Assembly (NCBI GenBank): GCA_949752745.1
Contig: OX457031.1
Coordinates: forward strand, 42,837,769 to 42,901,768
From: Protula sp. h YS-2021
Taxonomy: Eukaryota > Annelida > Polychaeta > Sabellida > Serpulidae
Length of the DNA stretch: 64,000 nucleotides
Direction of reading: 5' to 3'
Part shown: piece by piece, positions 11,044-22,952 of the stretch
How positions within the stretch are numbered: position 1 is the stretch's first letter
How the letters are laid out: every line of letters begins with the position of its first letter
Notes under the pieces: model-generated
Told to the model about the DNA's origin: nothing
The model's database searches: none
Seen by the model: the letters and a program-made list of their open reading frames with translations, nothing else
Translations under genes and position numbers: made by a program

Positions 11044-14000
11044 GATCATCTCTTGCAATGGATGGAAATCGCAGTGTCCGAACCGGAAAGGCGGAGTGGA
11101 GGACCATCGGTTAAAATGCAAGATGCATATATGGTTTATCTGGTGGAAACAAAGTTAGTATTGTTCTTCAGTAGTTTCCTGTTGTTTAAGTTAACATTTT
11201 CTTCACTAAAAAAAAAACAAACGCTAATTCTGCTGATCTATGTCTTGGGAGTTCAGCCAAAAATGTCGTAGTGTGTTACCAGATTACGAAAAAGGGTAAG
11301 GTCAATTTATGCCAATTGTTAATCTCCGAAAGAAAGTTGCTTAGGCCGTTCTCAGCTTTCAAAGTCGAGTGTGGTCGTCAGAGGACAGTGTTGCAGCACT
11401 GAGTGTCGCAGCACGGCGTGTTGGCTGGAGGCGCTGGTGAAATATAAAAAGCATTTTTGACCCAGTGTTTATATACAACATGTGTTTTAATTAGGGTTAT
11501 AGACGAGAAGATGCCTGGATATGGGGAAGCACCGACGTCGCTATGGAGACGTTACAGTGAATTCGAACTGCTCAAGTCGTACTTGGAAGTGATGTACCCA
11601 TCTGTGGTCATACCACCTCTACCGGAAAAACGGGTAGGGGGAATGTGGTTTTTCATCTGCTTAGCTAAGTAGTTTTGTTCGATTGAATTCCTCTTTCTCA
11701 CATGAGTATACTTAAAGCAAACGTATAATTTGTGACTTAAAAACGATGCTTAAACAATGTCATTAATGGTATCAGGTTCACTTGAGCTTTGTCTTGAAAG
11801 AAAATGTGTGTATTTATTATGACTGAAGTTTGTTATTTTACGAAACATTGCAGGTAACTCATGCTTGGACAAACCTACCAACGGATCGGTTTGATGAAAA
11901 TTTCATTGAACGCAGAAGAAATGGTTTAGAGGTAAAAGAAAATAAGTCGTCGCCGTGCATGCCTTTGAGGCCCGAGAAAAGTGTTCAAAGAACATAGGCC
12001 TTCACAGACGAACCATTTCAAAATAGATGATAAAACTTGACAAAAGAAATATAAATGTGGTAGTTGACCCACGTTGAGGTCAGAGTTGACAACTAGTCCA
12101 TATATGGCCAGAGTAAGAAGTAAGTGTCATGATGGCACACTGACGTCTGAAGGGGGCACCATCTTGATGTTGAATCATTAAGTTATTGTATTGATGGTAT
12201 CCAGCCAAGAGTATTTCCGTAATGATGAAATGCAGTGTTTAGGACTCATTTTGATTAGAACAAGTGTTTCCCTTTGTTTTAGGAGGTTTGGGTGGAGGGG
12301 GGCCGTTGTCTAAACTTGTTCTAGAATTTGTTAATTGAAAACACTCGCACTTTTCACAGAACTTCGTATTGCGAGTGGCGTCACATCCATTGCTGAGCCA
12401 AGACAAGATCTTCCACTCCTTCCTGAAGCAAGAGTACGACTGGAAAGACACAGTCTTCGCCACTGATTTCTATAATAAAGTAAGACAAATTTAACCCTTC
12501 CAACCGCCGAATGCTGTATTTATTTATGTGTTTTGTCACGCCACAAGTTACTGTATTTGTTTTACATTGCGAAGCGAACTAATATAATCTGGATGTTATT
12601 TCAGTTCGGTCAAAATTTAGCTTTACACACGAAAATAACACCCGTGCGAAATACAGGAACAGCTTCTGTAATGGAACTAACACACGCTCCCGAAAGAGGA
12701 ACTACTTTTTTTCAATATCAATAACACATGTACAAAGAACGGTTATCATTTTTTCAGGGTGATTCAAAATTAAAAACATTAAGCGCCCAGTACCGTGTGA
12801 AGCGCCCAGAGCGCAGGTTTGAAGAGCTGAAAAATTACAGCAATGAACTGCAGACTCATATCAACAACATTCTAAAAATCAGGGCTGTAAGTAGATTGTC
12901 GAGTAAACATTTTAATTTGTCAATAACAACCTTTAGTTTAATCACCTTGTGAATACTTTCCTGAAGGTAGCGGTGGTCACGAATTAGCTGTTTTCTGTTA
13001 AAAAATGGGTTGCTGTGTTCACAAATGCCCCGGCCTCATACCATTCTGGACAGTTTCAACTTAAAATTTTTAATGAAGAATTATGTTATCTTCAAACAAA
13101 CCTAAAACAGAACTGAGAGCACAATCTGTGTAGAAGCTGCTGGACTTTTAATTGGTATGTTTATTGCATTTCAGAGGATTTGTGATAAGATCTACAGTAC
13201 ACAGAAAGTACATCAAAATTATGGGCGCGTATTCAAAGAATGGAGTTCGATAGAAACCGACATGGCCGAAGGATTGACACAGGCGGGGCAATACCTGGAT
13301 GTGTGAGACTGACAAAAAAGAACTTAAAAACAAAGAAAAATGAATAAGTAAAAAAAACTGGGCTTTAAAAGGTTGAAGAGTTGGAAACAAGAATTACGTT
13401 TAATATTATTGACTGTTCTGTTAATAAGTTAACAAAGCCCCCCCCCCCCCCAAAAAAAAAAAAACGAAAAAAAAAGAAAAAAAAATCAGAAAACAAAACC
13501 TTTTTTGCAGATATTCCAAAGCTGTGGACTTGCAACTTGAAGATGAAGAACAATTTGCCGAACACTTAAAAGAGTATCACAGTTTTGGGGATTCGCTCAG
13601 GTGAGTTCACATAAACCATACCTAAAACAATACACTTCTTGAAGAAGAAAAAAAAAATAAGCTCTTGTGTATAACGTGTTCCAGCGACGCATATTTGCAT
13701 ATTATCCTGCTTGATTTATAGACATCTTAGCTTTTGGATAACATATATTTTTGTATCATAGAGTGTGCATTATGATATGTTACAGAAACATCTGCCGAAA
13801 ACAAGAAACGTTACAGCTCGATCTTGAAAAGGCGGAAGATAATCTAGCCTCAAAGAATCACTATCGTGACCAACTGGTATCGAACTTGTGTCCTTTCACA
13901 ATTATTTGTGATAAAAAAAAGCTTTTGCGGGAACTTTCTGTGTTGTTCAAATAAATGTAAAATGAAAGGTAATGTTCATGAAAGCAAAACTGCAGTGGAA

Positions 14001-16229
14001 CACTGTTCGGTAGGAGTGGGGGTGATGGGGAGGAATTAAAAAGGATATCAGGGCGATATTTATTTGCAAAGGCATATGTAGGTTAAGCTTCGGACGTGTG
14101 CCTGGTGATTATGTACAGTTTGTCTACACATTTAGGCACAGGGGAAGCAAGGCGCGTTTTCGCTGAGCGGAATGAAAACGAAGCTTTTCGGAGGTGACAC
14201 ACCGGAGCAGCGAGAGCACAAGCTGAAGCAACTCGACGAGGAGATCGAAGACTGTGAAGTCAAAGTCAAGCAAGCTAGTCAAGAATTAGAGTGAGCAACT
14301 TGTCCTCTTATAGTCTTAAAATTGTATGGTGGTGTGACGGGAAAATTTGCGGCTCATCGACCGGTGTCCGCTTCTAGAACTATAAGCGGTACGCAGAAGA
14401 ATGTAAGTACATACGTTAAAACTGACAAAAAAGCATAGTATGGTAAATAAGTCAGATAAGTAATTTGTGGCGTATTAATTTTTTTCCTTGTTCTGGAATT
14501 TTTCTAGGGGGTTTATTGAACAGTCGCTGAAAGATGTTGAACGATTTAAGCGGCAAAAGGTCAAAGATTTAAAAGATGTTTTCACCAGCTACGCGATTAT
14601 GCAAATAGACAGGTGTAAAAAGGTAAGATTCAAGCCTTCAGCCTTTGTTGGTAATAGTTAGTAAATACCAATAGTAAAGTGGTACAATTTCTCCCGATAA
14701 TCATTTATGCCCCATAGGTAGAACCTGTGGGGAATATATGCGATCGACCTCGTGTCTGTCGGTCTGTCATCAAGAGCTTGTTAACACGATAACTTCAAAA
14801 TTCCTGCAATAATTTTCATGAAACTTGGTGTGTAGCTTCTATGGGAACAAACACAGATTGGTATTGTAAATGGGCCAGGTTCGTCCAAGGAAAATGGACC
14901 AGCTGGACTTAGAAAATTTCAGCTCTTGTTTGACTATGTGTGAAAACTGCTGCAGGGATTTTCATGAAACTTGGCATGCAGCCTCTATGGGAAGAAACAC
15001 ATATCGGTATTTTAAATGGGCCAGGTCTGTCCAAGGAAAATGCACCAACTGGACTTGGAAAATTTCAGCGCTTGATTGACTATTGATGGCCGTGTTTAAC
15101 TGATGGGGGGCCTGTGGGGAATATGTGGGCTATGCACACTGCTCTAGTTGACTATTGTTAACACGATATCTCAAGAACAGCTGCAGGGATTTTAATGAAA
15201 CTTGGTGTGTATCTTCTGTGGGCAGTAACAAGGATCGGTATTGTCAATGGGTTAGGTTGGCCCACGGAAAATGAGCCAAATGGACTTTGAAATTTACCAA
15301 ATCCTGGAAATTATTCAGCATAGGAATGAGTTTGTTAACACAATATCTCAAGAACAGCTGCAGGGATTTTAATGAAACTTGGTGTGTATCTTCTGTGGGC
15401 ACTAACAAGGATCGGTATTGTCAATGGGTTAGGTTGGCCCACGGAAAATGAGCCAAATGGACTTTGAAATTTACCAAATCCTGGAAATTATTCAGCATCG
15501 GAATGAGTTTGTTAACACGTTATCTCAAGAACAACTGCAAGGATTTTAATGAAACTTGGTGTGTATCTTCTGTGGGCACTAACAAGGATCGGTATTGTCA
15601 ATGGGTTAGGTTGGCCCACGGAAAATGAGCCAAATGGACTTTGAAATTTACCAAATCCTGGAAATTATTCAGCATAGGAATGATTTTGTTAACACAATAT
15701 CTCAAGAACAACTGCACGGATTTTAATGAAACTTTTTTTGTAGCTTCTTTGGGAACAAACACAGATCGGTATTGTAAATGGGCCAGATTCGTCCAAGGAA
15801 AATGCACCAACTGGACTTGGAAAATTTGAGCTCTTGATTGACTATTGATGGCCGTGTTTAACTGATGGGGGGGGGGGGGGGGTCTGTGGGGAATATTTGG
15901 GCTATGCACACTGCTCTAGTTGGTAAATCGAGGAGGGGTGTTGAGTTAGGGAGGCGGGTGCAGGTGGGGGGGGGGGTGGTTTGGGATCTCATTCGAACCA
16001 GGTATTTTAAAGGCGTGCGTGGGTTACAACATAATGCACCGTGGGGAAGAGTGAGAGTTTGAACTTCAAACACGAGCTATATCTTCCTTCAATGTAATCC
16101 ACTTATTTCGCAATGGAATTAGAAGAAGGGTGGAAGATATTGCTGAACTGCTTAGTGTAGAAGTTTTTGTTTTTTTTGCAGGGTATCATAGTGTGGCAGA
16201 ATGCAAAAGAGTGCTTCGCCAAGATGTAA
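11044..16229 (+). CDS. SNX4: Sorting nexin-4 (PX-BAR), 11 exons visible, N-terminal exon not found
   Basis: Exons with AG/GT borders: 11044-11153, 11495-11633, 11854-11931, 12360-12479, 12758-12886, 13175-13302, 13511-13600, 13786-13876, 14136-14290, 14508-14622, 16182-16229 (stop TAA 16227-16229). All phases agree and give 400 residues. Human SNX4 is about 450, so roughly 50 N-terminal residues are missing. The PX domain shows LWRRYSEFELLKSYL, PPLPEKR and FIERRRNGLENF, the phosphoinositide-binding landmarks. The BAR half shows NYGRVFKEWSSIE, EDEEQFAEHLKEY, FSLSGMKTKLFGG and the C-terminus VWQNAKECFAKM. SNX4 forms membrane-bending dimers on endosomes and retrieves cargo to the recycling compartment; it is also linked to autophagy. 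Exon 6 uses a GTGAGA donor at 13303. A Helitron-like element sits in the last intron. Confidence 0.96.
13438..13490. repeat. Poly-C/poly-A tract in SNX4 intron 6
   Basis: A run of C followed directly by A-rich sequence, ending about 20 bases before the exon 7 acceptor (13510/13511). It replaces the expected pyrimidine tract region except for a short T run. The run length is likely to be uncertain in the assembly. Confidence 0.7.
14708..15919 (+). mobile_element. Helitron-like element with 177-bp tandem core, in SNX4 last intron
   Basis: The landmark C(A/G)(A/T)TATCTCAAGAACA recurs at 15164, 15341, 15518 and 15695, a period of exactly 177 bp four times over. The head (GGGGAATATATGCGATCGAC) is near 14731 and a (GTCTGTCGGTCTGTC) stretch follows. 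The end is at 15916-15919, CTAG then TT. It is preceded by a small TGTG...CACA stem, like the hairpin-CTAG end at 5900. A second copy of the end lies internally at about 15113-15149 (TGGGCTATGCACACTGCTCT), so two copies may be joined in tandem. It does not disturb SNX4 exons. Confidence 0.7.
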
Positions 16230-18028
16230 TTCTTCCTACGACTGTGTCCAATGTGTGAAAAAAACCACCGAGAAATTAGGAGAGTTTAATCGAATTAGAG
16301 AAAAAAAACAGTCGTTTTTGCCGAGACACGACGATTAAATGGGTGTTTTTGTTTTTTTTATTGTAGTGTGTAAGCGCCCGGTCAATTGCTAGCCGCTACG
16401 TGGCTGTCTTCCCGTGTATGTGGAGTCATTAATCCAACATTAATGTGATTGAGAAATCTAGGAATTGGGCGTTCTGCTGTTCGTTAGTTTATGCCACATG
16501 GGATGTTAAAGCTTCGTTGCAGAGAGGAAAAATCTGTTTGTTAGATGTGAATTGAAATCGACAGCCTTTCCGTTCAGTGGAAGATTTTCTCACGGCTACT
16601 GACTAAATTTTCGATGCCATTAGGTCTTCGTTAAACTTCATTTTCATTGAGCTCATTTTAAAAGAAGCAGATGTGCGGAGCAGCCTTATTCGGGATTCTG
16701 TTGTAACTGAATCAGACGCGCTGATGTCTAATATTGCGAAATAGTTTTATCGCATGTATTTGATTCTGGGAAGCCTTTGATTGTGAGTGTTACGTCATTT
16801 ACGTGATTACGTCACTGCCACCATTCTGTGCAATACTTTTTTCTAGAATAACATTAATGGAATTTTCAGGGTATCTTCGTCAGCGTTCTAATGTAGGACA
16901 GGTATTTCGTTGTCACTGGCGGGCAGAGCATAAGAAGTGTTGACCACTTAGAGTGTATGTTACCTTACAGGTGTTCGCACCGTTAGAACTTTGTAGGACA
17001 GGACACCGCCTGTCAAAACTGTGAGGTATTTTCTGCTCCGTTAGGTGTTTGCGATTGTTCACCTGGGTTACGAAATACGACACAGTGTAAAGTGGTGTCA
17101 GTAGGAATTGAATATTGTATAGATAAATTATGCTATTAATACTGAGCGCATATTTGACGCCGGCCAACCCGGCTGACAAAACTTGTAGGGTCTGAGCGCC
17201 GTGCTGATGTAGTGTTCGGCGCAGTCGCCGATTCACAGTCTCTTACGTCACCGGTTTCTGCGCATCTGTATTAGCAAAGAGATACAAGTTGGATCTTCAG
17301 GAGTAATTGTCATAGATACTGCGCATTTCGACTTCTGAATACTCACCAAGAACATCAGGTACTCGTCTAAATTTCGCCAGAATAATCAATCACGCGTAAA
17401 ATCCCGTAATATCCAGAGGCACCAGAATTCATGCGAGTCGCTGGACTTGAAATGTGTAAAATTCTAGTCATTGCACTCGTCCCGTTGGTGTAACGACGGA
17501 AGCTAAGCCTGTCAGTGGTTGTTGTGTCAGTCATTCAGTTTCGTATTTGTGTGGTTCATAAATAACTTATAGAAATTGTGAAATCCAGGGATTCATGGGC
17601 GTGTTATGCGCCACCCTTAAGAAGAAAATGCGAGTTATTTCTCACATGTACGGTCTTTATCCGTATTTATTGATATTTCTAGTCATCCACTATATGGGTA
17701 AATTGTTTCAATGTTGTATCCTGTGTGGATAGAAGGGGTCATCCACTGCAGGTTGAGGAGGGGGGGAGGGGGGGGGGCAGTGGAGTGTGGTAAAAAAAAC
17801 CGTGCCAGTGCGAGGGGAGGCGGCGTTATAAACCAGCGTTTGCATACGCTCCTTTGTGGGTGGCCCCTGAATGGTAAGCCAGTGAGGTCAACCAGTCATG
17901 TTTTTTTTGTAGGACATTAGACTGCAAACACTCCGTGTGTGTTGCTCTATAGGTATCTGTCAAAACGCGTATTTGTAAATTGTTGATTTATATATGTATT
18001 TATTTCAATGTTGTTTCCACAGATTTTC

Positions 18029-18034
18029 AATAAA
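18029..18034 (+). terminator. SNX4 polyadenylation signal
   Basis: AATAAA, 1.8 kb after the SNX4 stop. No other gene on this strand lies between, so 16230 to about 18050 is the likely 3' UTR. The A-rich stretch at 18049-18062 lies just beyond and could be the cleavage region. Confidence 0.55.
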
Positions 18035-18069
18035 ACATAAAACTTGAAGGAAAAAAAAACAATAAGAGC

Positions 18070-18075
18070 TTTATT
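18070..18075 (-). terminator. OS-9 polyadenylation signal
   Basis: TTTATT on the plus strand, which is AATAAA on the minus strand. It is the most downstream candidate for OS-9 and would give a 3' UTR of about 2.1 kb (18050-20215). Another minus-strand AATAAA lies at 18481-18486. If the distal one is used, the OS-9 and SNX4 transcripts end within a few bases of each other. Confidence 0.45.
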
Positions 18076-18079
18076 ATGT

Positions 18080-20215
18080 CTGAGTATGTTTCTCACAACA
18101 GCCTCACAACAATTTTCTGGTGACAATCACGTTCCAAAATATATCTGGGGGAGGGAGAGGTGAGGCTGGAGAACCCTCCAGACAATAAAATGAGGTGTTA
18201 ATGGGCTTTCTCTCCAGCGCTTGAAGCAAACCATTGATTACACGTTTTCTAAATGCACATATGATAATATATCGATTTGTCCGGAAAAATCACAAATTTG
18301 TCCCGAGGTATCTCGATTGAGACTCGCTGCCTAATTACTCTTTTCGTGCACAGACATCTCAAACATTTTCAACTTTCAATTTAAATAATAACACGAGCTT
18401 GAAAGAAGTATTTGATAACCAGTATGCGATATAAGTAAAGCACAAATAAATATATGAACAGAACTCGATGCACGGGCAGCTTTATTTTATGACCAGAATA
18501 GACAATGAATGAACACGCCAATTACTGACACACTAGCACTCGGGTAGAACACACGGCCACAGATCCCTAAATGTTTAGTTAAAGTGTACTTAAAATACAA
18601 CGATGTGAAAATGGTTAAATTTTACTTATTTTTTTGTTATTTTTATGCTTCAAAACAACGTTTTTAAATCTGCATTACGTTTCAATGTTAATCAACGCAC
18701 CATACAAGCGAGAAAATACATATTTGATATTTCTTTCAAGCGCTGAGTGCACTTCGAAAAAACCTAGATACTGCACAGCCAGGGATATGTGAAGTTATTT
18801 AAAACCGCTTATCTTCATGGTCTCGCTTTCTAGGGTTCTCAATTACAGAAAAATCTCCGTTTCGGCCACAGGATTTTTTGTTGGTCGGCGACAGCGGTCA
18901 CCGACATTTACGGTGTGAATTCAGTGTGTGTGTGCGGGAAAAGGAGGACGAGGGGGAGGGACTCCATCTGTGCCACGTCCCTGAAAAGTTTGCAGAAGTC
19001 GTGCCCTCTTGCCATCTAGCAAAAGTTATTAACATTTGACCTACTTTATTGCCCTGAAATGACTCCTAATGATTGATGGTACAAGAACCAATTACAGGAT
19101 GTGTCGGTTTCGAGTACCGATAGTTTCGGTCGATAGCCGTTTTCGATCACCGACTGCGAACACCTCATGTTTCACATACGTTATTTTCTGTTGAGTCTTT
19201 TCTCTGAAACTGGTTTTATTGTTCATTTATACTTTAACGACAAAAAAATCAACGGTCACTCTCACGCAAACATTTGCTATACCTTGCGCTCACGGCTAAA
19301 ATGGCTAATTGTATCAATTTAAATGCAAACCAGAAAATATGCCTGAACTATGAATAACAGTAACTATAGTAATACAGAAAATCTAAGATCAACCGGCCAT
19401 ATTCTCAGCGGCCTTGCTTAAAGCCATGGAAAAAAGCTGACAAACATCCCGTCACGAACGTATGAACAAATCACAGTAAAAGTACAAAAGTTAAATACAT
19501 GTTCCCACTCTCGAACCACACCGGTGGGGTGCTGGCTTGGGTTCTACATAAACAAGCTCAAACGACTCGTACAGTATCACAGTGTTAAACTGAGGCGTAG
19601 TTTCCAAATTATATGTGTTTTTAAAAAAAAAACAAGAGTATAGTACAATTGTTTTTGCTGCGCTTTCGCAGAAAACCCAAAAATATCGCTCACTTCAGAT
19701 GCCAAACTGTGCAGATAAGTTGGATTTTTACGGAAGAACTGCAGAAATTCTATATACAACTACAACTGTAACATACTTAACACTGTTCTAAAAACATAAG
19801 CACAAATTCACTGACAACGTAGTGACGTCAAACATTACTAGACCGACGCCTTTAAATAAGAAAAAAAAACGGCACAGATCATTTCTTTCGTTTTGAGAAC
19901 ACCCTGCCTATCACTGACACATTTTAGTAAATGAACCAAACAACAGCATGGAATGTACACGAACCTGTTTACCTACACACTGTGGGGTTCGAGCTGGCTC
20001 TAAATAACTCACCTGAAAGTTCTCAAATAAAAGTATTGAACGTCGTTTAAATAAAAGCAATGTGTGCGACTTACAAACTGTATGAGGCAGACTTCAATGC
20101 AATTAACAACACAGCGATTATTGCTGGCGATTATTTGCCGACCCCTAGACACAGAAAGCTGAGAAGAAACTACAACCACACAAACAAATAACACGTGGGA
20201 TATGTAATATACAGA
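18080..20215 (-). other. Probable OS-9 3' UTR, no separate gene seen
   Basis: AT-rich sequence between the OS-9 stop (20216-20218) and the polyadenylation signals near 18070 and 18481. No open frame here has protein-like composition and no RNA gene is apparent. Confidence 0.45.
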
Positions 20216-21428
20216 TCACGGATTCACAACAGCGGAGTCTTTTTTGGACTGTCTTTGTTTTTTATTCCACTGGAAGTTATACCCGTCATGCAGCTGTTGC
20301 TGTCGTTCGGATTCCTTCTCCTCCGCTCCGCCTCGCCCCTAAAGCAATAAAAATGCCTTATATTATAAAAACAAATAAAACTGCAGCGTGGACTCGTATT
20401 TTATGCAACAAAGAAAAAACTTCGAAGCCAAAAGAAGTATATGACCATTGGAGATAAACCAGCCTTGACCTATTTTTTTTTTTTTTTTTTTGTTCCTGAC
20501 TTTTTTTCGGTAATGGTATCGTTACGAGACCCATCGATTCTTGTACCTACATGCTCCTCTATACAATCTAACCCTAACCTCAGATCTGTTCCTACGGCTG
20601 ACCCAAATCCCTGATACTTGCCTTAATCCCCAAAATTAAAATCGAAAATTTATTTAATAGTGTGGGAAGGGGTGGATGGCCGGATGGGGGGAAGGGGGCG
20701 GAGTGGTGAATGTTCGAGTGGGGAGGGGGTGGCAGACCGGCAGAGCAGTGAATGTTCGCGTGGAGGGGGGGGGGATGGCCTGGGCCGGGTTGGAGAGGTT
20801 AACGTTCGCGTTGGGAAGGGGAGAATGGCCAGGTGGAGGGGTGAATGTTCTCGTGGGGATGGGGATGGCCGGGGGTAAGGGGTGAATTCGCGAATGGGGT
20901 GGATGGCCGGCAATGAATGTTCGCGTAGGGGTGAGGAGTGGTGGATGACCGGGGGCGTGGGGGGAAGAGGGGGTGGAGTGATGAATATTCGCGTCGGGAG
21001 GGGTGGAAACCGGCAGAGGGGTGAATGTTCGCGTGGAGGGTGGGGGGGAAGGGGTGGCCTTGGCCGGGTTGGAAGGGTTAACGTTCGCGTGGGGAAGGGG
21101 AGGATGGCCGGGGGGATGGGTGAATGTTCTCGTGGGGATGGGGATGGCCGGGGGGTGAGCGGTGGATGCCCGGGGGTGGGGGGGGGGATACTCGACAATC
21201 AAAACACCGAGACGGCTCACCAGAATGGCAACAATCATCTGGTTGATGTTGTTGTTCTCGTCCTCATCTAGCATGTGCAGCGACCCATCCTTGTCAATAT
21301 ACCCGGATGTTATCACTTTTATTTCTATATTTTGGCCTAGAAACGAATAAAGACAAAATCTTAAGACCAAATAAAGCAGTCTTAGATGTCGCTGCGCATA
21401 CTCCCTCACATCTATTATTATTATTATT

Positions 21429-21462
<34 letters not shown>

Positions 21463-22884
21463 TGTATTTACACTCGAATGAAAAATTTATTGGGATTTTT
21501 CAATATCAATTTTTAGTGTTGGTAAAAAAACTATGTTGATCGACCACGTTGTGACGGAAAACGGAAGCACAACGGCACACAGGGATAACACTATTTTTGT
21601 TCTTAAAACGCGCCATGCAAAGACATTTAAAAAATAATATATTTGGTTGCGCAAAATGGAAACTTACCTGTTCCGAAAATATTTAGAGGAGAAATAAGGA
21701 CAGAAAGTTAACCACAGAAATCATGTCAATAACGTGTATTGTACTAAGCTTGACATAACAACAACCTCCCCCCCGCCCCCGCCCCCCCCCCCCGCCCCCG
21801 CCTCCCCCCACCCTTCAAACGATCCTCGATCTCCGACTTCTGCAATATCCCAGTGGACTGAATGAGGATAACCTTTCCGTGTGGACTGGGGAGAACAGTG
21901 CATGCATATGGTTGCATTGGTAGCTTGAAATTACATGCCTACAGCATGTTCCAATTTTAATATTGCTTTAAAATGAAGCTTAGATTTTATCTTTGTTTAT
22001 TTCTAACAAAATGCACTGTATTACCGTAATCCCGAGTAGAGTCGAGCAGCAGCACCTCACAAGACATAAAACATTTACGTAATAACAAGAATGTTTGGAA
22101 ACAAAATCGTACACGCACATAACGACGACATCTAGCTGTACTATGTCATGCGCATATACTCACGTTTATCACTAGTTTTATCTGATAAGGACGGGGTGTT
22201 TTTGTCTAAAGCCTCTTTATTATTTTCTGAAATATATACCGACAAAAAAAAACAGAATGAACATTTTTTGCGATACGAATTAGACGAAGGTCAAAATCAA
22301 AACCACGCACATATTGGTCTACTGTATATCAGTGATAATTCTGCACCAATTGAATCGCTATCGCCTAAACCCCCAGGATATCAACACAATATTTTCCATT
22401 CAAATAGGAAATAATAATTTCTTCAGCACATTCATATTATTATACTTACAAAAATAATAGCTAATATTTAAATGAACGATAAAAACCTAGCTTAACAACT
22501 CGCTGACAAGATCTTCTCCTTAAGGCAGCTATATCAGTCTGAACGTGCGTGAAGAGTTAATAGAAACTTCGCATCGAAACAGGTGATAAAAAAAAAGAAG
22601 GTACAGTTTCAAAAGCGATATCTTCATTAGATGGGGAGCGGGTCAAAAACCAAAGCGAATACAGAAGAGAAACTTGTTAATACCGGCAGCCACCAGAAAG
22701 CAGTCGGAACAGTTTGCAACAAAAATAAAAAATAACACAGAGAGGTGTTTTGACTGTTTAAGAACAACATGGAAAAATCGTACTCTACCCATTAAAAATT
22801 TTCGATATCAATAACTTTCAATGGGAATAGGATGACTTCCTCTCCGCAATGTTTTCCACATATAGCATACACCATACAGACAAG

Positions 22885-22952
<68 letters not shown>

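Noticed and set aside
20654..21198. Pro-rich minus-strand and Gly-rich plus-strand open frames
   Set aside because: They follow from the G-rich minisatellite composition. Only the OS-9 exon at 21221-21336 at the edge is coding.
21812..21885. Candidate extra OS-9 exon reading KVILIQSTGILQKSEIEDRL between exons 12 and 13
   Set aside because: It has an acceptor (CCCCAG) and a donor (GGGTGG) and looks plausible, but its 74 bases do not fit: exon 12 ends in phase 1 and exon 13 needs phase 1, so inclusion breaks the frame. Exons 12 and 13 join perfectly without it.
22148..22414. Plus-strand 88-residue frame in an OS-9 intron
   Set aside because: No conserved motif, no splice sites supporting it, and it lies antisense in an intron of AT-rich DNA.
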